Shown: in pieces, positions 35,886 to 45,535 of the stretch | Layout of the letters: the number at the start of each line of letters is the position of its first letter | Numbering within the stretch: the first letter of the stretch is position 1 | Assembly: GCF_032918005.1 (NCBI RefSeq) | Contig: NZ_CP136628.1 | Span: forward strand, 5,627,501-5,691,500 | Length of the DNA: 64,000 bases | Source: Bradyrhizobium sp. NDS-1 | Lineage (GTDB): Bacteria; Pseudomonadota; Alphaproteobacteria; Rhizobiales; Xanthobacteraceae | Reading direction: 5' to 3' | Position numbers and translations under genes: made by a program | Notes under the pieces: model-generated | The model's input: only the letters and a program-made list of their open reading frames with translations | The model's database searches: none | What the model was told of the DNA's origin: nothing

Positions 35886-38800
35886 TCATTGCAGGAGCGG
35901 GGTCCGCAAGTCGAGGGTCAGCGGAAACTCATTTGTGCGTTCCTCGGGCGGTGGCCGGACCGGTCCCGGTGTATGGCCGTGGTCCTGGAAGCGCGCCAGC
36001 CGCCGCGCCTCGGCCTCATAGGTGTTGACCGGCTTGGTCTCGTAGCTTCGGCCGCCCGGATGGGCGACGTGATAGACGCAGCCGCCGAGCGAGCGGCCGT
36101 TCCAGGTGTCGATCAGGTCGAAGGTCAGCGGCGCGTGGACCGGGATGGTCGGGTGCAGGCCGGAGGCCGGCTGCCAGGCCTTGAAGCGGACGCCGGCCAC
36201 GGCCTCGGCCGAGCGGCCGGTCGAGGTCATCGGCAGGCGGCGGCCGTTGCAGGTGACGATGTGGCGGCCCTCGACGAAGCCTTCGGTCTTGACCTGGAGC
36301 CGCTCGACGGATGAGTCGACATAGCGCACGGTTCCGCCGGCCGAGCCCTCCTCGCCCAGCACGTGCCAGGGCTCCAGCGCCTGGCGCAGCTCCAGCGTCA
36401 CGCCGCCATGATGGACGCGGCCGAAAGCGGGAAAGCGGAATTCGAGCTGGGCCAGATACCATTCCGGCTCGAAAGGGTAGCCGAACTGCTTCAGCTCGGT
36501 GAGCACGTCCAGGAAGTCTTCCCAGATGAAATGCGGCAGCATGTAGCGGTCATGCAGCGCGGTGCCCCAGCGCACGAACTTGCCGGTTTGCGGCTCGCGC
36601 CACATCTTTGCGATCAGCGCGCGGATCAGGAGCTGCTGCGCCAGCGACATGCGCGGATCGGGCGGCATTTCGAGCGCGCGGAATTCGACGAGCCCGAGCC
36701 GGCCCGTGGTCCCGTCGGGCGAATAGAGCTTGTCGATGCAGATCTCGGCGCGATGAGTGTTGCCGGTGATGTCGACGAGCAGATGCCGGAACAGCCGGTC
36801 CACCAGCCACAGCGGTGCCTGGGTGCCCGGCGGCGGCACATGCGAGAGCGCGATCTCGAGCTCGTAGATGCTGTCGTGGCGGGCCTCGTCGATGCGCGGC
36901 GCCTGGCTGGTCGGGCCGATGAACAGGCCCGAGAAGAAATAGGACAGCGACGGATGCCGCTGCCAGTACAGCACGAGGCTCTTGAGAAGATCGGCCCGGC
37001 GCAGGAAAGGTGAATCCTGCGGCGAGGAGCCGCCGACCACGACGTGGTTGCCGCCGCCGGTGCCGGTGTGGCGGCCGTCGACCAGGAAGCGGTTGGCGCC
37101 GAGGCGCGTCTTGCCGGCGTCCTCATAGAGCCCGACGGTGATGTCGACCGCCTCGCGCCAGCTCCTGGCCGGCTGGATGTTGACCTCGATGACGCCGGGG
37201 TCGGGCGTCACCTTGATGACTTCGATGCGCGGATCGAACGGCGGCGGATAGCCCTCGACATGAACCTGAATCTGCATCTCTTCGGCGGTCGCTTCGAGCG
37301 CCGCGATCAGTTCGAGATAATCCTCGATGCGCTCGACCGGGGGCATGAAGGCGCAGAGCACGCCGTTGCGGACCTCGACCGACATCGCGGTGCGCACGGG
37401 AACCGAGGTGTTGAGATGCTCCGGCTCGACCCGCGGTGGCGCTTCCGGACGCGCCGGTGACGTGAACACCGGCAGCTTGCCCCGTGCCTCCATCGGATCT
37501 TGCTCGACGATGTAGGGATATTGGTTGGGCGGGACATAACCGAGCGAGCCGATCGGCAAGCGCAAGCCGAGAGGCGAATCGCCGGGCATCAGGAACAGAT
37601 GATTGCGCCGGAGTTGCCAACGCTCGCTGCGCCAGCGCGGCGGCGCGTTCCAGCGCTGCACCGGCAGAACGAACCCCCGCGGCGTGTTGAGACCCTCGTC
37701 GAACACGCGCGCCATGCGCGCGCGGGCTTCCGGATCGGACAATTTGGAGTCGGAGGGATCGACGTTGACGGGAAGCTCGGCCTCCTTCTGGAGCCAGTAC
37801 GCAGTGTCCTCATAGGCCGGCATGATGTAGCCGGGATCGAGCCCGAGCCGCAACGCCGCACCCTCCACGAACGCCTGGGCGTCCTTGACCTCGGCGCGCC
37901 GCGGATTCTCGATCTTCGCGATCAGGTCGCCATTCTTCCAGATCGGCACGCCGTCCTTGCGCCAGTACAGGCCGAAGGCCCAGCGCGGCAGGCTTTCGCC
38001 GGGATACCATTTGCCCTGGCCGTAATGCAGCAGCCCGCCGGGCGCGAAGCGCGTGCGCAGGCGGCGGATCAGATCGTCGCCGAGCCCGCGCTTGGTCGGA
38101 CCGACGGCTTCCGTATTCCACTCCGCCGCTTCGAGATCGTCGACCGAGACGAAGGTCGGCTCGCCGCCCATGGTGAGCCGCACGTCCTGCGCAGCGAGAT
38201 CGCCGTCGACCTGCTCGCCGAGATCGTTGAGCCGCGCCCAGGATTCGTCCGAGAACGGTTTTGTGATGCGCGGCGCCTCGCGGATGCGCTTTACGCTCAT
38301 GTCGAATTCGAACTCGACCTCGGCAAAGCCGGCGCCGCCCGAAATCGGTGCGGCCGAGCGATAATGCGGCGTGGCGGCGACCGGGATGTGGCCCTCGCCC
38401 GCGAGCATGCCGGAGGTCGCATCGAACCCGATCCACCCCGCGCCCGGCAGATAGACCTCGGCCCAGGCGTGCAGGTCGGTGAAGTCGTTCTCGACCTCGG
38501 GGGGGCCCTCGATCGGATCGATGTCGGGACGGATCTGGATCAGGTAGCCGGACACGAAACGCGCGGCGAGCCCGAGATGACGCAGCGTCTGGATCAGGAG
38601 CCAGGCCGAGTCGCGGCACGATCCAGCGCCGGAGGAGAGCGTCTCCTCCGGTGTCTGCACGCCCGGCTCCATACGGATGATGTAACGGACGTGCTTTTGA
38701 AGCTCGCGATTGAGATCGACCAGGAAGTTGACGGTGTTCGGGGCGTCATGCGGGATCGTGTCGAGAAATTTGGCGAACAGGCGATCGGGCTTGACGGTCT

Positions 38801-39155
38801 CGAGATACGGCGCGAGCTCGGTCTTCAGGTCTTTGGGGTACTCGAAGGGAAAGCTGTCGGCGTAAGGCTCGACGAAGAAGTCGAACGGGTTGACCACCGT
38901 CATCTGCGCCGTGAAGTCGACCTCGATCTTCAGCTCGGTCGTCTTCTCCGGGAAGACGTAGCGGGCGAGCCAGTTACCCTGCGGATCCTGCTGCCAGTTC
39001 ACGAAATGGTTGGATGGCGTGACCTTGAGGGAATAGCTCAGGACCGGCGTGCGCGTATGCGGCGCCGGCCGCAGCCGGATGGTCTGCGGTCCCAGATCGA
39101 TCGGGCGGTCGTATTTGTAGTGCGTGACGTGATGTAATGCGACGTAGATCGACAC
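35886..39155 (-). CDS. Large transglutaminase / DUF2126 protein
   Basis: The 1,089-residue protein (numbered from the GTG at 39155, which begins the conserved [17 protein letters not shown]) has an N-terminal beta domain, then a transglutaminase core with triad C180 ([12 protein letters not shown]), H229 ([11 protein letters not shown]) and D245 (WIGFDATSG). A long C-terminal DUF2126 region, of amidoligase-like type, follows. A frame extension of 19 residues to an ATG at 39212 exists but looks unconserved. It is the first gene of the operon with the ATP-grasp/alpha-E protein and the smaller transglutaminase. The DUF2126 part may be a second ligase, which would make the operon encode both bond-forming and bond-breaking activities. 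Confidence 0.9.
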   Translation of the reverse strand: MSIYVALHHVTHYKYDRPIDLGPQTIRLRPAPHTRTPVLSYSLKVTPSNHFVNWQQDPQGNWLARYVFPEKTTELKIEVDFTAQMTVVNPFDFFVEPYADSFPFEYPKDLKTELAPYLETVKPDRLFAKFLDTIPHDAPNTVNFLVDLNRELQKHVRYIIRMEPGVQTPEETLSSGAGSCRDSAWLLIQTLRHLGLAARFVSGYLIQIRPDIDPIEGPPEVENDFTDLHAWAEVYLPGAGWIGFDATSGMLAGEGHIPVAATPHYRSAAPISGGAGFAEVEFEFDMSVKRIREAPRITKPFSDESWARLNDLGEQVDGDLAAQDVRLTMGGEPTFVSVDDLEAAEWNTEAVGPTKRGLGDDLIRRLRTRFAPGGLLHYGQGKWYPGESLPRWAFGLYWRKDGVPIWKNGDLIAKIENPRRAEVKDAQAFVEGAALRLGLDPGYIMPAYEDTAYWLQKEAELPVNVDPSDSKLSDPEARARMARVFDEGLNTPRGFVLPVQRWNAPPRWRSERWQLRRNHLFLMPGDSPLGLRLPIGSLGYVPPNQYPYIVEQDPMEARGKLPVFTSPARPEAPPRVEPEHLNTSVPVRTAMSVEVRNGVLCAFMPPVERIEDYLELIAALEATAEEMQIQVHVEGYPPPFDPRIEVIKVTPDPGVIEVNIQPARSWREAVDITVGLYEDAGKTRLGANRFLVDGRHTGTGGGNHVVVGGSSPQDSPFLRRADLLKSLVLYWQRHPSLSYFFSGLFIGPTSQAPRIDEARHDSIYELEIALSHVPPPGTQAPLWLVDRLFRHLLVDITGNTHRAEICIDKLYSPDGTTGRLGLVEFRALEMPPDPRMSLAQQLLIRALIAKMWREPQTGKFVRWGTALHDRYMLPHFIWEDFLDVLTELKQFGYPFEPEWYLAQLEFRFPAFGRVHHGGVTLELRQALEPWHVLGEEGSAGGTVRYVDSSVERLQVKTEGFVEGRHIVTCNGRRLPMTSTGRSAEAVAGVRFKAWQPASGLHPTIPVHAPLTFDLIDTWNGRSLGGCVYHVAHPGGRSYETKPVNTYEAEARRLARFQDHGHTPGPVRPPPEERTNEFPLTLDLRTPLLQ

Positions 39156-39329
39156 GGGGTGCGGTGCTCCAGCAGCTTTTTTGAGCAGAACACCTGATGT
39201 GGGTGCGATCAAGCACTAACAACGGGCAAAGGGTGCCTAGGAAGTATCCCGGTCACATCGTAGACCGGGCGGCACGGCGCAAGTGCGCCTTTGCCCACCC
39301 ACGAGACCGCTAGGTAAGATGCGGGCTAG

Positions 39330-39437
39330 CGCCGGATGAGGGGTATGTCACCGCTCGCAGAGCTGTTCGTGAGGAGAGACCCCCTCACCCGTCTCGCCGC
39401 TTTGCGGCGAGCCACCCTCTCCCGCAAGGGGAGAGGG
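39330..39437. repeat. Dispersed palindrome, family 4 (shorter copy)
   Basis: It shares GCGCCGGATGAGGGGT, GAGGAGAGAC, CCCTCACCC and CACCCTCTCCCGCAAGGGGA with the copy at 28243-28378, but lacks the left outer arm. It lies between the DUF2126 gene and the chemoreceptor gene. Confidence 0.7.
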
Positions 39438-39452
39438 AACGAGATCGCCTCC

Positions 39453-40757
39453 CTACGCCGCCGAGGTCAGCCGCTGCAGAAACTGCGTCACCTCGCGGCG
39501 GAGCGTCTCGACCTCGCCATGGACGCGTTCGGAGGCGCTGTTGACGCGGCTGGCCACCCGGCCGGTATCGGCGGCGGCTTCGCTGATGCCCGACACGTTG
39601 GAGGAGACCTGCGAGGTGCCGGCCGAGGCCTCCTGGACGTTGCGGGCGATCTCGCGCGTCGCAGCGCCCTGCTGTTCGACCGAGGCCGCGATCGCGGCGG
39701 TGATGCCGTCGATCTCGCCGATGGTCTGCGCGATCGCCTCGACGGCTGCGACCGAATTGGTCGTCGATTGCTGCATCTCGCCGACCTTGGCGCTGATCTC
39801 CTCGGTCGCCTTCGCAGTCTGGTTGGCGAGGCTCTTGACCTCGGAGGCCACCACCGCGAAGCCGCGGCCCGCCTCACCTGCCCGCGCCGCCTCGATCGTG
39901 GCGTTGAGCGCGAGCAGGTTGGTCTGCTCGGCGATCTCGCTGATCAGCTTGACGACGTCGCCGATCCGCATCGCGGCATCCGCGAGGCTGCGAATTTCGC
40001 TGCCGGCACGATTGGCCTCGTCGACGGCGCGCCCGGTGCTCGTGGTCGAACCGGCGACCTGGCGGCTGATCTCCGCGATCGAGGACGCGAGCTGCTCCGC
40101 GGCGCTCGCCACCGTCGCGACATTGCTCGAGGCCTGATCTGACGCGCTGCGCATGCCCGAGGTCTGGCGGCTCGTGATCTCCGCCGCCGCCGCCATCTGG
40201 CCGGCATCGGATTCCAGATCGGTCGCGGCGCTCATGAGCGTGCCCGCAACCTCGTCGAGATGCGTGCCGAAGTGCTTTGCGAGGCCGGCGATCTCGACCA
40301 CGCGGCGGCCGAGGCTGTCGGTGCCGGCATTGATCACGCTGGCCGAGCGGCGGAACGAGCCGGGCAAGCCGCGCGCGAGGATCTTGCGGAAATACTTGCC
40401 CCGGCTGGCATAGTCCATCGACGCCGAAGCCTCGCGGACGAAGGCGTCGGTGATGTCGAGCATGTCGTTGACCGACTTCTGGATGGCGCCGATCCGCCCG
40501 GCCTGGCGCTCGCTCAGGATCCGCGCTTCGAGATCGCCGCGCGCCGCCTTGCGGCACACATCGGCCACCTCATCAACGGCCATTGCCGCGCGGTGCTGAC
40601 ACCAGAGGGCATAGCCGAGCAGCGTGATCGCCGCGCCGAGCGGCGCTGCGTTGACGATTCCGCTCCAGCCGAGCAGCGAGACGGCGAACGCGACGGCGAC
40701 GAGAAGACACGCGAGCGCGGTCGCTGCTTTCGCCTTAGAGAGAGAGCACGAATTCAT
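39453..40757 (-). CDS. Methyl-accepting chemotaxis protein with two close membrane helices
   Basis: The 434-residue receptor has two hydrophobic helices (about 9-30 and 36-54) joined by a very short loop, so there is no periplasmic ligand domain. A HAMP-like segment and a full signalling coiled coil follow, with the tip [21 protein letters not shown] receptor of this shape must sense from inside the cell or the membrane. The gene overlaps the 3' end of the PAS protein gene by 23 bp, so the PAS protein is the likely sensor partner, as in Aer but on two polypeptides. Confidence 0.9.
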   Translation of the reverse strand: MNSCSLSKAKAATALACLLVAVAFAVSLLGWSGIVNAAPLGAAITLLGYALWCQHRAAMAVDEVADVCRKAARGDLEARILSERQAGRIGAIQKSVNDMLDITDAFVREASASMDYASRGKYFRKILARGLPGSFRRSASVINAGTDSLGRRVVEIAGLAKHFGTHLDEVAGTLMSAATDLESDAGQMAAAAEITSRQTSGMRSASDQASSNVATVASAAEQLASSIAEISRQVAGSTTSTGRAVDEANRAGSEIRSLADAAMRIGDVVKLISEIAEQTNLLALNATIEAARAGEAGRGFAVVASEVKSLANQTAKATEEISAKVGEMQQSTTNSVAAVEAIAQTIGEIDGITAAIAASVEQQGAATREIARNVQEASAGTSQVSSNVSGISEAAADTGRVASRVNSASERVHGEVETLRREVTQFLQRLTSAA

Positions 40758-41253
40758 CGTAAGCAACACCGTTTTGCTTGAGCAGAGCGACCATCACGTC
40801 GAAGCTTGCGCGCATGCCGTCCTTGGCATTGGCGTGGCGCGCCTCTTCCGCGCAGAGCGCTTTGTAGATCGGCTTGATGCGCTCGACAGGCGCCGGATGG
40901 GGCCTGCGTCGATTGGAGTGATAGCCGATGATGTTGCCGCGATCGTCGAGCGTCGGGGTGACATGGGCGAACACCCAATAATGGCTGCCGTCCCCGGCGA
41001 GATTGACGACGTAGGCGAAGATCTCCTGCTTGGCCTGGAGTGTATCCCACAGCAGCTTGAAGACGCAGCGCGGCATGTCCGGATGGCGGATCAGGCTGTG
41101 GGGCGCGCCCATCAGCTCCTTCCAGGAGTACTTCGCCATGCGGAGAAAGACGTCGTTGGCGTAGGTGATGCGGCCCTTGAGATCGGTCTTCGATACGATC
41201 AGCTCCTCCTCACCGAGGAGATTTTCCACCCCCGTGGGACGTATCGCTTGCAT
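40735..41253 (-). CDS. Aer-like PAS domain protein
   Basis: The 172-residue protein is a single PAS domain (about 15-125) plus a helical C-terminal tail. The Aer-type motif is clear: [15 protein letters not shown], then [19 protein letters not shown] and [13 protein letters not shown], which in Aer binds FAD and senses redox state. No membrane helix. The ATG at 41253 has GAGGA eight bases upstream; longer frames lack a site. Its stop is inside the start of the chemoreceptor gene. Confidence 0.88.
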   Translation of the reverse strand: MQAIRPTGVENLLGEEELIVSKTDLKGRITYANDVFLRMAKYSWKELMGAPHSLIRHPDMPRCVFKLLWDTLQAKQEIFAYVVNLAGDGSHYWVFAHVTPTLDDRGNIIGYHSNRRRPHPAPVERIKPIYKALCAEEARHANAKDGMRASFDVMVALLKQNGVAYDEFVLSL

Positions 41254-41485
41254 CGCTTGATCCTCGAACACAGGCTGGCCCACCACGCTGTGGACCGCAT
41301 CACACCGTGTCTACGGCAACAGTGTTAATCAGGTGTAAGTTTGAGAACCTCGGGGCGAGATGCGCGCCTCCGTATCATTACTTAGCAAGGGATCGTTACA
41401 TCCCGCGCAACCACACGCGCCCCTGTTATCACTCGATTCAATTGCGACTGCGTTGCGATTGCGCCGCGCGCCGCGCGCCGCGCGA

Positions 41486-43009
41486 CTACATCGTCGCGCC
41501 GAGCACCCAGGGCGCGAACTCGGCGCCGCCGAAATCGAAGCTTTCGCTCTTGGTCGGTTGACCCGAGGCGGTCTTGAGGATGAGTTCGAAGATGCGCTGG
41601 CCGCATTGCTCGACGCTCTCCTCGCCTTCGAGGATGGTGCCGCAATTGACGTCCATGTCCTCTTCCATGCGCTTGTACATCGGCGTGTTCGTGGCGAGCT
41701 TGATCGAGGGCGCCGGCTTGCAGCCGAACACGCTGCCGCGGCCCGTGGTGAAGCAGACGAGATTGGCGCCGCCCGCCACCTGGCCGGTCGCCGCGACCGG
41801 GTCGTAACCGGGCGTGTCCATGAAGACGAAACCCTTCTTGGTGATGGGCTCGGCGTAACGCAGGACCTCGACGAGATTGGTGGTGCCGGCCTTCGCCATC
41901 GCGCCGAGCGACTTCTCCAGAATGGTGGTGAGACCGCCGGCCTTGTTGCCGGGGCTCGGATTGGCATTCATCTCGGCGCCTTCACGCGCGGTGTATTCGT
42001 CCCACCAGCGCATGAGGTCGACCAGCTTCTCGCCGACCTCGCGGCTGACGGCGCGGCGCGTCAAGAGATGCTCGGCGCCGTAGGTCTCCGGCGTCTCCGA
42101 CAGGATCACTGTGCCGCCGTGGCGCACGATGAGATCGCTGGCAGCACCGAGCGCGGGATTGGCTGACACGCCGGAATAGCCATCCGAGCCGCCGCATTGC
42201 AGCGCCACGGTGAGCTCGCTCGCCGGCACCGTTTCGCGCTTGACCTTGTCGGCATCAGTCAGCGCCTCGCGCACGAAGGCGATGCCGGCCTCGACCGTCT
42301 TGCGGGTGCCGCCGACCTCCTGAATGTCCATCGCGCGCAGGCGGCCGGCGAGCTTCTGTTCTTCCATCAGGCCGCCGATCTGGTTCACCTCGCAGCCCAG
42401 CCCAAGCACGATGACGTGGGAGAAATTGACGTGGCGTGCGTAGCCGCCGAGCGTGCGGCGGAGCAGCGCGAGCGGCTCGTTCTGCGTCATGCCGCAGCCG
42501 GTCTTGTGGGTCAGCGCGACCACGCCGTCGACATTGGGGAACTCGGCCAGCGGATTGTCGCCGGTGAAGGGATTTTTCTTGAAGACGTCGGCGACGAGGC
42601 TCGCGACATGCGCGCTGCAATTCACCGAGGTGAGAATGCCGATATAGTTGCGCGTGGCGACACGGCCGTCCGGGCGGCGGATGCCCTCGAAGGTCGCCGG
42701 CAGATCGAAATTCGGCGTCGGCTTGACGTCGGCGCAATAGGCATAGTCCTTGGCGAAATCGCCCATGCCGCAATTCTGCACGTGCACGTGCTGGCCCGGC
42801 GCGATCGGCACCGTCGCAAAGCCGATGATCTGGCCGTAGCGCTTGACCGGCTCGCCGACCGCGATCGGCTTGATCGCGACCTTGTGGCCGGAGGGAATGC
42901 GTTCGACCGTGGTCACGCCATCCACCACCACCGTCCCCGGCGGCAGGCTGGCGCGCGCGATCAGCACGCCATCATCGGGATGCAGGCGGATGACTGGGCT
43001 GATGGTCAT
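41486..43009 (-). CDS. UxaA/GarD-family hydro-lyase (altronate or galactarate dehydratase-like)
   Basis: The 507-residue protein has an N-terminal SAF-like domain (about 5-90) and the long UxaA catalytic domain, with conserved cysteine-rich blocks such as RNYIGILTSVNCSAH, HKTGCGM, LGLGCEVNQ and CGGSDGYSG. Members dehydrate sugar acids such as altronate or galactarate, with iron. The substrate is not clear; the adjacent aldolase on the same strand suggests a sugar-acid or 2-keto-acid breakdown route. Confidence 0.9.
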   Translation of the reverse strand: MTISPVIRLHPDDGVLIARASLPPGTVVVDGVTTVERIPSGHKVAIKPIAVGEPVKRYGQIIGFATVPIAPGQHVHVQNCGMGDFAKDYAYCADVKPTPNFDLPATFEGIRRPDGRVATRNYIGILTSVNCSAHVASLVADVFKKNPFTGDNPLAEFPNVDGVVALTHKTGCGMTQNEPLALLRRTLGGYARHVNFSHVIVLGLGCEVNQIGGLMEEQKLAGRLRAMDIQEVGGTRKTVEAGIAFVREALTDADKVKRETVPASELTVALQCGGSDGYSGVSANPALGAASDLIVRHGGTVILSETPETYGAEHLLTRRAVSREVGEKLVDLMRWWDEYTAREGAEMNANPSPGNKAGGLTTILEKSLGAMAKAGTTNLVEVLRYAEPITKKGFVFMDTPGYDPVAATGQVAGGANLVCFTTGRGSVFGCKPAPSIKLATNTPMYKRMEEDMDVNCGTILEGEESVEQCGQRIFELILKTASGQPTKSESFDFGGAEFAPWVLGATM

Positions 43010-43030
43010 GGCAGGTCTCCTTCGGAGGCG

Positions 43031-43101
43031 AGTAACGAATAGTGAGTGGCGAATGGAAAAGGGAGCAGCCCTATTCGCTACTCCCCATCCGCCATTCGCG
43101 A
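43031..43101. repeat. Dispersed palindrome, family 5
   Basis: The left arm GAATAGTGAGTGGCGAATGG is approximately mirrored by CCATCCGCCATTCGCGAG and CCTATTCGCTACTCCCC. It fills the gap between the dehydratase and aldolase genes. Confidence 0.65.
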
Positions 43102-43106
43102 GTTTC

Positions 43107-43883
43107 TTAAGCCTTGCCGCCCGAATCCTTGCGGGTCGCGTTGACCTGCATCTTGGCGTAGGTCGTCATCAGGCCGACCTCGTTCGACAGCGTCACCAGC
43201 TTGAAGCCCATGTTGATGGCGCGCGCCGCGCCTTCGGCGCCGCTGCAATGGATGCCCGGATTGAGGCCGCGCTTGCCGCACTCCTTGATGATCTTCTCGT
43301 AGATCGCGAGGATCTCGGGCTCGCTGCGGTCGAGCTTGGGTTCGAGGCCGTAGGAGAATCCGAGATCGGACGGCCCGATATAGACGCCGTCGATGCCTTC
43401 GACGTCGAGGATCGCTTCCATGTTCTCGACCGCGGTCTTGGTCTCCATCATCGGCAGCAGGATGGTGTCGGCATTCGCGGTCTTCTGATACGAGCCCGCG
43501 GTGCCGTACATGCCGGCGCGGATCGGGCCGTTGGAGCGCACGCCCTGCGGCGGATATTTGGAATAGGAGACCAGGTTCCTGGCTTCCTGCGGCGTGTTGA
43601 CCATCGGGCAGATCACGCCATAGGCGCCGCCGTCGAGCACCTTGCCGATGATGCCGGGCTCGTTCCAGGGCACGCGGACCATCGGGGTCACGGGATGCTT
43701 GTCCATCGCCTGGAAGCACTGGACCATCGATAGATAGTCCTGCACGCCGTGCTGCATGTCGACGGTGACGCTGTCGAAGCCGCATTGCGCGATCATCTCG
43801 GCCGAGAAGCCGGAGGGAATTGCGAGCCACGCGTTGACCACGGCCTTGCCCGACTTCCAGATTTCCTTGACCTTGTTCGCCAC
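43107..43883 (-). CDS. HpcH/HpaI-family aldolase
   Basis: The 258-residue class II aldolase cleaves 4-hydroxy-2-oxo acids to pyruvate and an aldehyde. Family marks are H45 in VTVDMQHGVQDY, RVPWNEPG, the metal-binding Glu in LLPMMETKTAVEN and the closing GVYIGPSDLGFSYG. It may be HpaI of the neighbouring homoprotocatechuate pathway (giving pyruvate and succinate semialdehyde), or belong with the UxaA-type dehydratase; both fit the position. The GTG at 43883 is chosen for the upstream GAAGGAAGG. Confidence 0.88.
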   Translation of the reverse strand: MANKVKEIWKSGKAVVNAWLAIPSGFSAEMIAQCGFDSVTVDMQHGVQDYLSMVQCFQAMDKHPVTPMVRVPWNEPGIIGKVLDGGAYGVICPMVNTPQEARNLVSYSKYPPQGVRSNGPIRAGMYGTAGSYQKTANADTILLPMMETKTAVENMEAILDVEGIDGVYIGPSDLGFSYGLEPKLDRSEPEILAIYEKIIKECGKRGLNPGIHCSGAEGAARAINMGFKLVTLSNEVGLMTTYAKMQVNATRKDSGGKA

Positions 43884-43913
43884 GTTGCCTTCCTTCTTTG
43901 TTGTTTGGACCGT

Positions 43914-43977
43914 CGTCATTGCGAGCGACAGGGAGCAATCCAACATCCCTCGGCGGTGACACTCTGGATTGCCTCGG
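43914..43977. repeat. Truncated dispersed palindrome, family 1
   Basis: It starts CGTCATTGCGAGCGAC, continues through GAGCAATCCAACATCCCT and ends in CTCTGGATTGCCTC, losing the last arm. It lies between the aldolase gene and hpaR. Confidence 0.75.
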
Positions 43978-44067
43978 GGGCCGAGCCCTTCCCGATGGGC
44001 CGCACTTTGAGCGAAAAAAAGCGTGAATGTCCATGGCTATCGGCCGCGCGCGCGCGCATATCTGGCT

Positions 44068-44586
44068 TCACTCCTCGGCACTTGCCTCCTCGCCTGTCCC
44101 CAGCCCTGCGAGACTCTGTTCGAGCGCGCCTAGCATGTCCTGCAATTCGGCGAGCTTGCGTGCGCCAAAGCGCCGCGTGATCTCGGCATAGATCGCCTCC
44201 GAATTCGGCGCCACCGAGGCCATCAGCTTCACCCCCTCTTTCGAGATCGAGACCATGCTGCGGCGCTGGTCCGCCTTCGCGGTCTTGCGCTCGATCAGAT
44301 TGCGCCCCTCGAGATCGCGCAGGATGCGTGACAGGCTCGGTCCGAGCAGGAAGGCGGTGCGCGCGAGTTCCGTAACCTCGACCGCTTCGATCGCCGCCAG
44401 CGCGCGCAGAATGCGCCATTGCTGCTCGGTCAAGCCGTGCTCGCGCAGCGAGGGGCGGAACTGCCGCATTACCGCTTCGCGGGCCCGCAGCAGCGACATC
44501 GGCAGCGAGCGCGAGAAATCGCGCATCGGCACCTGGCGCGCGGCAGGCGCGCTTCCGTTCGCTGGATCAGCCAGTCTCTTCACCAT
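44068..44586 (-). CDS. hpaR: MarR-family repressor HpaR
   Basis: HpaR represses the homoprotocatechuate (hpa) catabolic genes and responds to aromatic ligands. The 172-residue protein has a MarR winged helix (about 55-120: LTEQQWRILRALA, ELARTAFLLGPSLSRILRDLE, DQRRSMVSISKEG), with the HpaR-like N-terminus PMRDFSRSLPMSLLRAREAV. It is divergent from hpaH, with a perfect palindrome between the genes. Confidence 0.92.
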   Translation of the reverse strand: MVKRLADPANGSAPAARQVPMRDFSRSLPMSLLRAREAVMRQFRPSLREHGLTEQQWRILRALAAIEAVEVTELARTAFLLGPSLSRILRDLEGRNLIERKTAKADQRRSMVSISKEGVKLMASVAPNSEAIYAEITRRFGARKLAELQDMLGALEQSLAGLGTGEEASAEE

Positions 44587-44649
44587 GACGCCCTTTCAAA
44601 CCGCAATACGTTTGCAGTGCAGCAAGCCGAAATTGTGTTTGACGCATTC

Positions 44650-44665
44650 ACTTAACATGTTAAGT
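44650..44665. promoter_or_regulatory. Perfect 16-bp palindrome, probable HpaR operator
   Basis: ACTTAACATGTTAAGT is a perfect palindrome in the 110-bp divergent region, 31 bp before hpaH and 63 bp before hpaR. Position, symmetry and AT-rich arms fit a MarR dimer site that could control both directions. Confidence 0.75.
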
Positions 44666-44696
44666 ATCTCCCGGCATCCCGATTTGTAAGATCACA

Positions 44697-45503
44697 ATGG
44701 CGCTCTCCAACGACGATATCCAAGCTTGCGCGAGGCGTCTGCACCAGGCGGAGAAGACCCGCACGCAGATCAGGCAGCTCTCGCAGGACTTCCCTGGCAT
44801 CACCATCGCTGATGCCTACGCGATTCAGAAGGCCTGGGTCGACGTCAAGATCGCCGAGGGCCGCATCGTCAAGGGCCACAAGATCGGCCTGACCTCGAAG
44901 GCGATGCAGAGCGCGCTCAATATCGACGAACCCGATTCCGGGGTGCTGCTCGACGACATGTTCTTTGCCGATGGCGGGCTGGTGCCGACCGAGCGCTTCA
45001 TAGCGACGCGCGTGGAAGCCGAACTCGCCTTCGTCATGAGCAAGCGGCTTTCAGGCCCCGACTGCACGCTGTTCGACGTGCTCAATGCCACCGACTTCGT
45101 CGTGCCGGCACTGGAGATCCTGGATACGCGGATCGAGCGCGTCGATCCCAAGACGAAGGCGACGCGGAAGATTTTCGACACCATCGCCGACAATGCGGCC
45201 AATGCGGGCATCGTGCTCGGCGGACGGCCGATCCGCCCGCTCGACACCGATCTGCGCTGGATCGGCGCGCTCTGCTTCAGAAACGGACAGCTCGAGGAAA
45301 CCGGCCTTGCCGCCGGCGTGCTCAATCATCCCGCGACCGCCGTTGCCTGGCTCGCCAACAAGATCGCGCCGCTCGGGCTCGCGCTGGAGCCCGGCCAGGT
45401 CGTGCTCGCCGGCTCCTTCATCCGGCCGATCGAGACCCGCAAGGGCGACACAATTCAAGCCGATTATGGCGCCTATGGCTCGGTGAGCTGCTACTTCGCG
45501 TAA
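44697..45503 (+). CDS. hpaH: 2-oxo-hept-4-ene-1,7-dioate hydratase HpaH
   Basis: HpaH hydrates 2-oxo-hept-4-ene-1,7-dioate to 4-hydroxy-2-oxoheptanedioate, the substrate of the HpaI aldolase. The 268-residue protein has the hydratase/decarboxylase FAH-like fold with GHKIGLTSKAMQ, VEAELAFVM (metal Glu residues) and LGGRPIRPLDTDLRW. It is the first gene of the plus-strand hpa operon, directly downstream of the palindrome; hpaF follows after 32 bp. Confidence 0.93.
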   Translation: MALSNDDIQACARRLHQAEKTRTQIRQLSQDFPGITIADAYAIQKAWVDVKIAEGRIVKGHKIGLTSKAMQSALNIDEPDSGVLLDDMFFADGGLVPTERFIATRVEAELAFVMSKRLSGPDCTLFDVLNATDFVVPALEILDTRIERVDPKTKATRKIFDTIADNAANAGIVLGGRPIRPLDTDLRWIGALCFRNGQLEETGLAAGVLNHPATAVAWLANKIAPLGLALEPGQVVLAGSFIRPIETRKGDTIQADYGAYGSVSCYFA

Positions 45504-45535
45504 AGCAATAAGACGACACAGGGAGTGAAGCTGCG

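Noticed and set aside
41460-41487. GCGCCGCGC tandem run as a microsatellite or origin motif
   Set aside because: Short GC-rich repetition at the end of the dehydratase gene; too short and of too simple composition to support a function.
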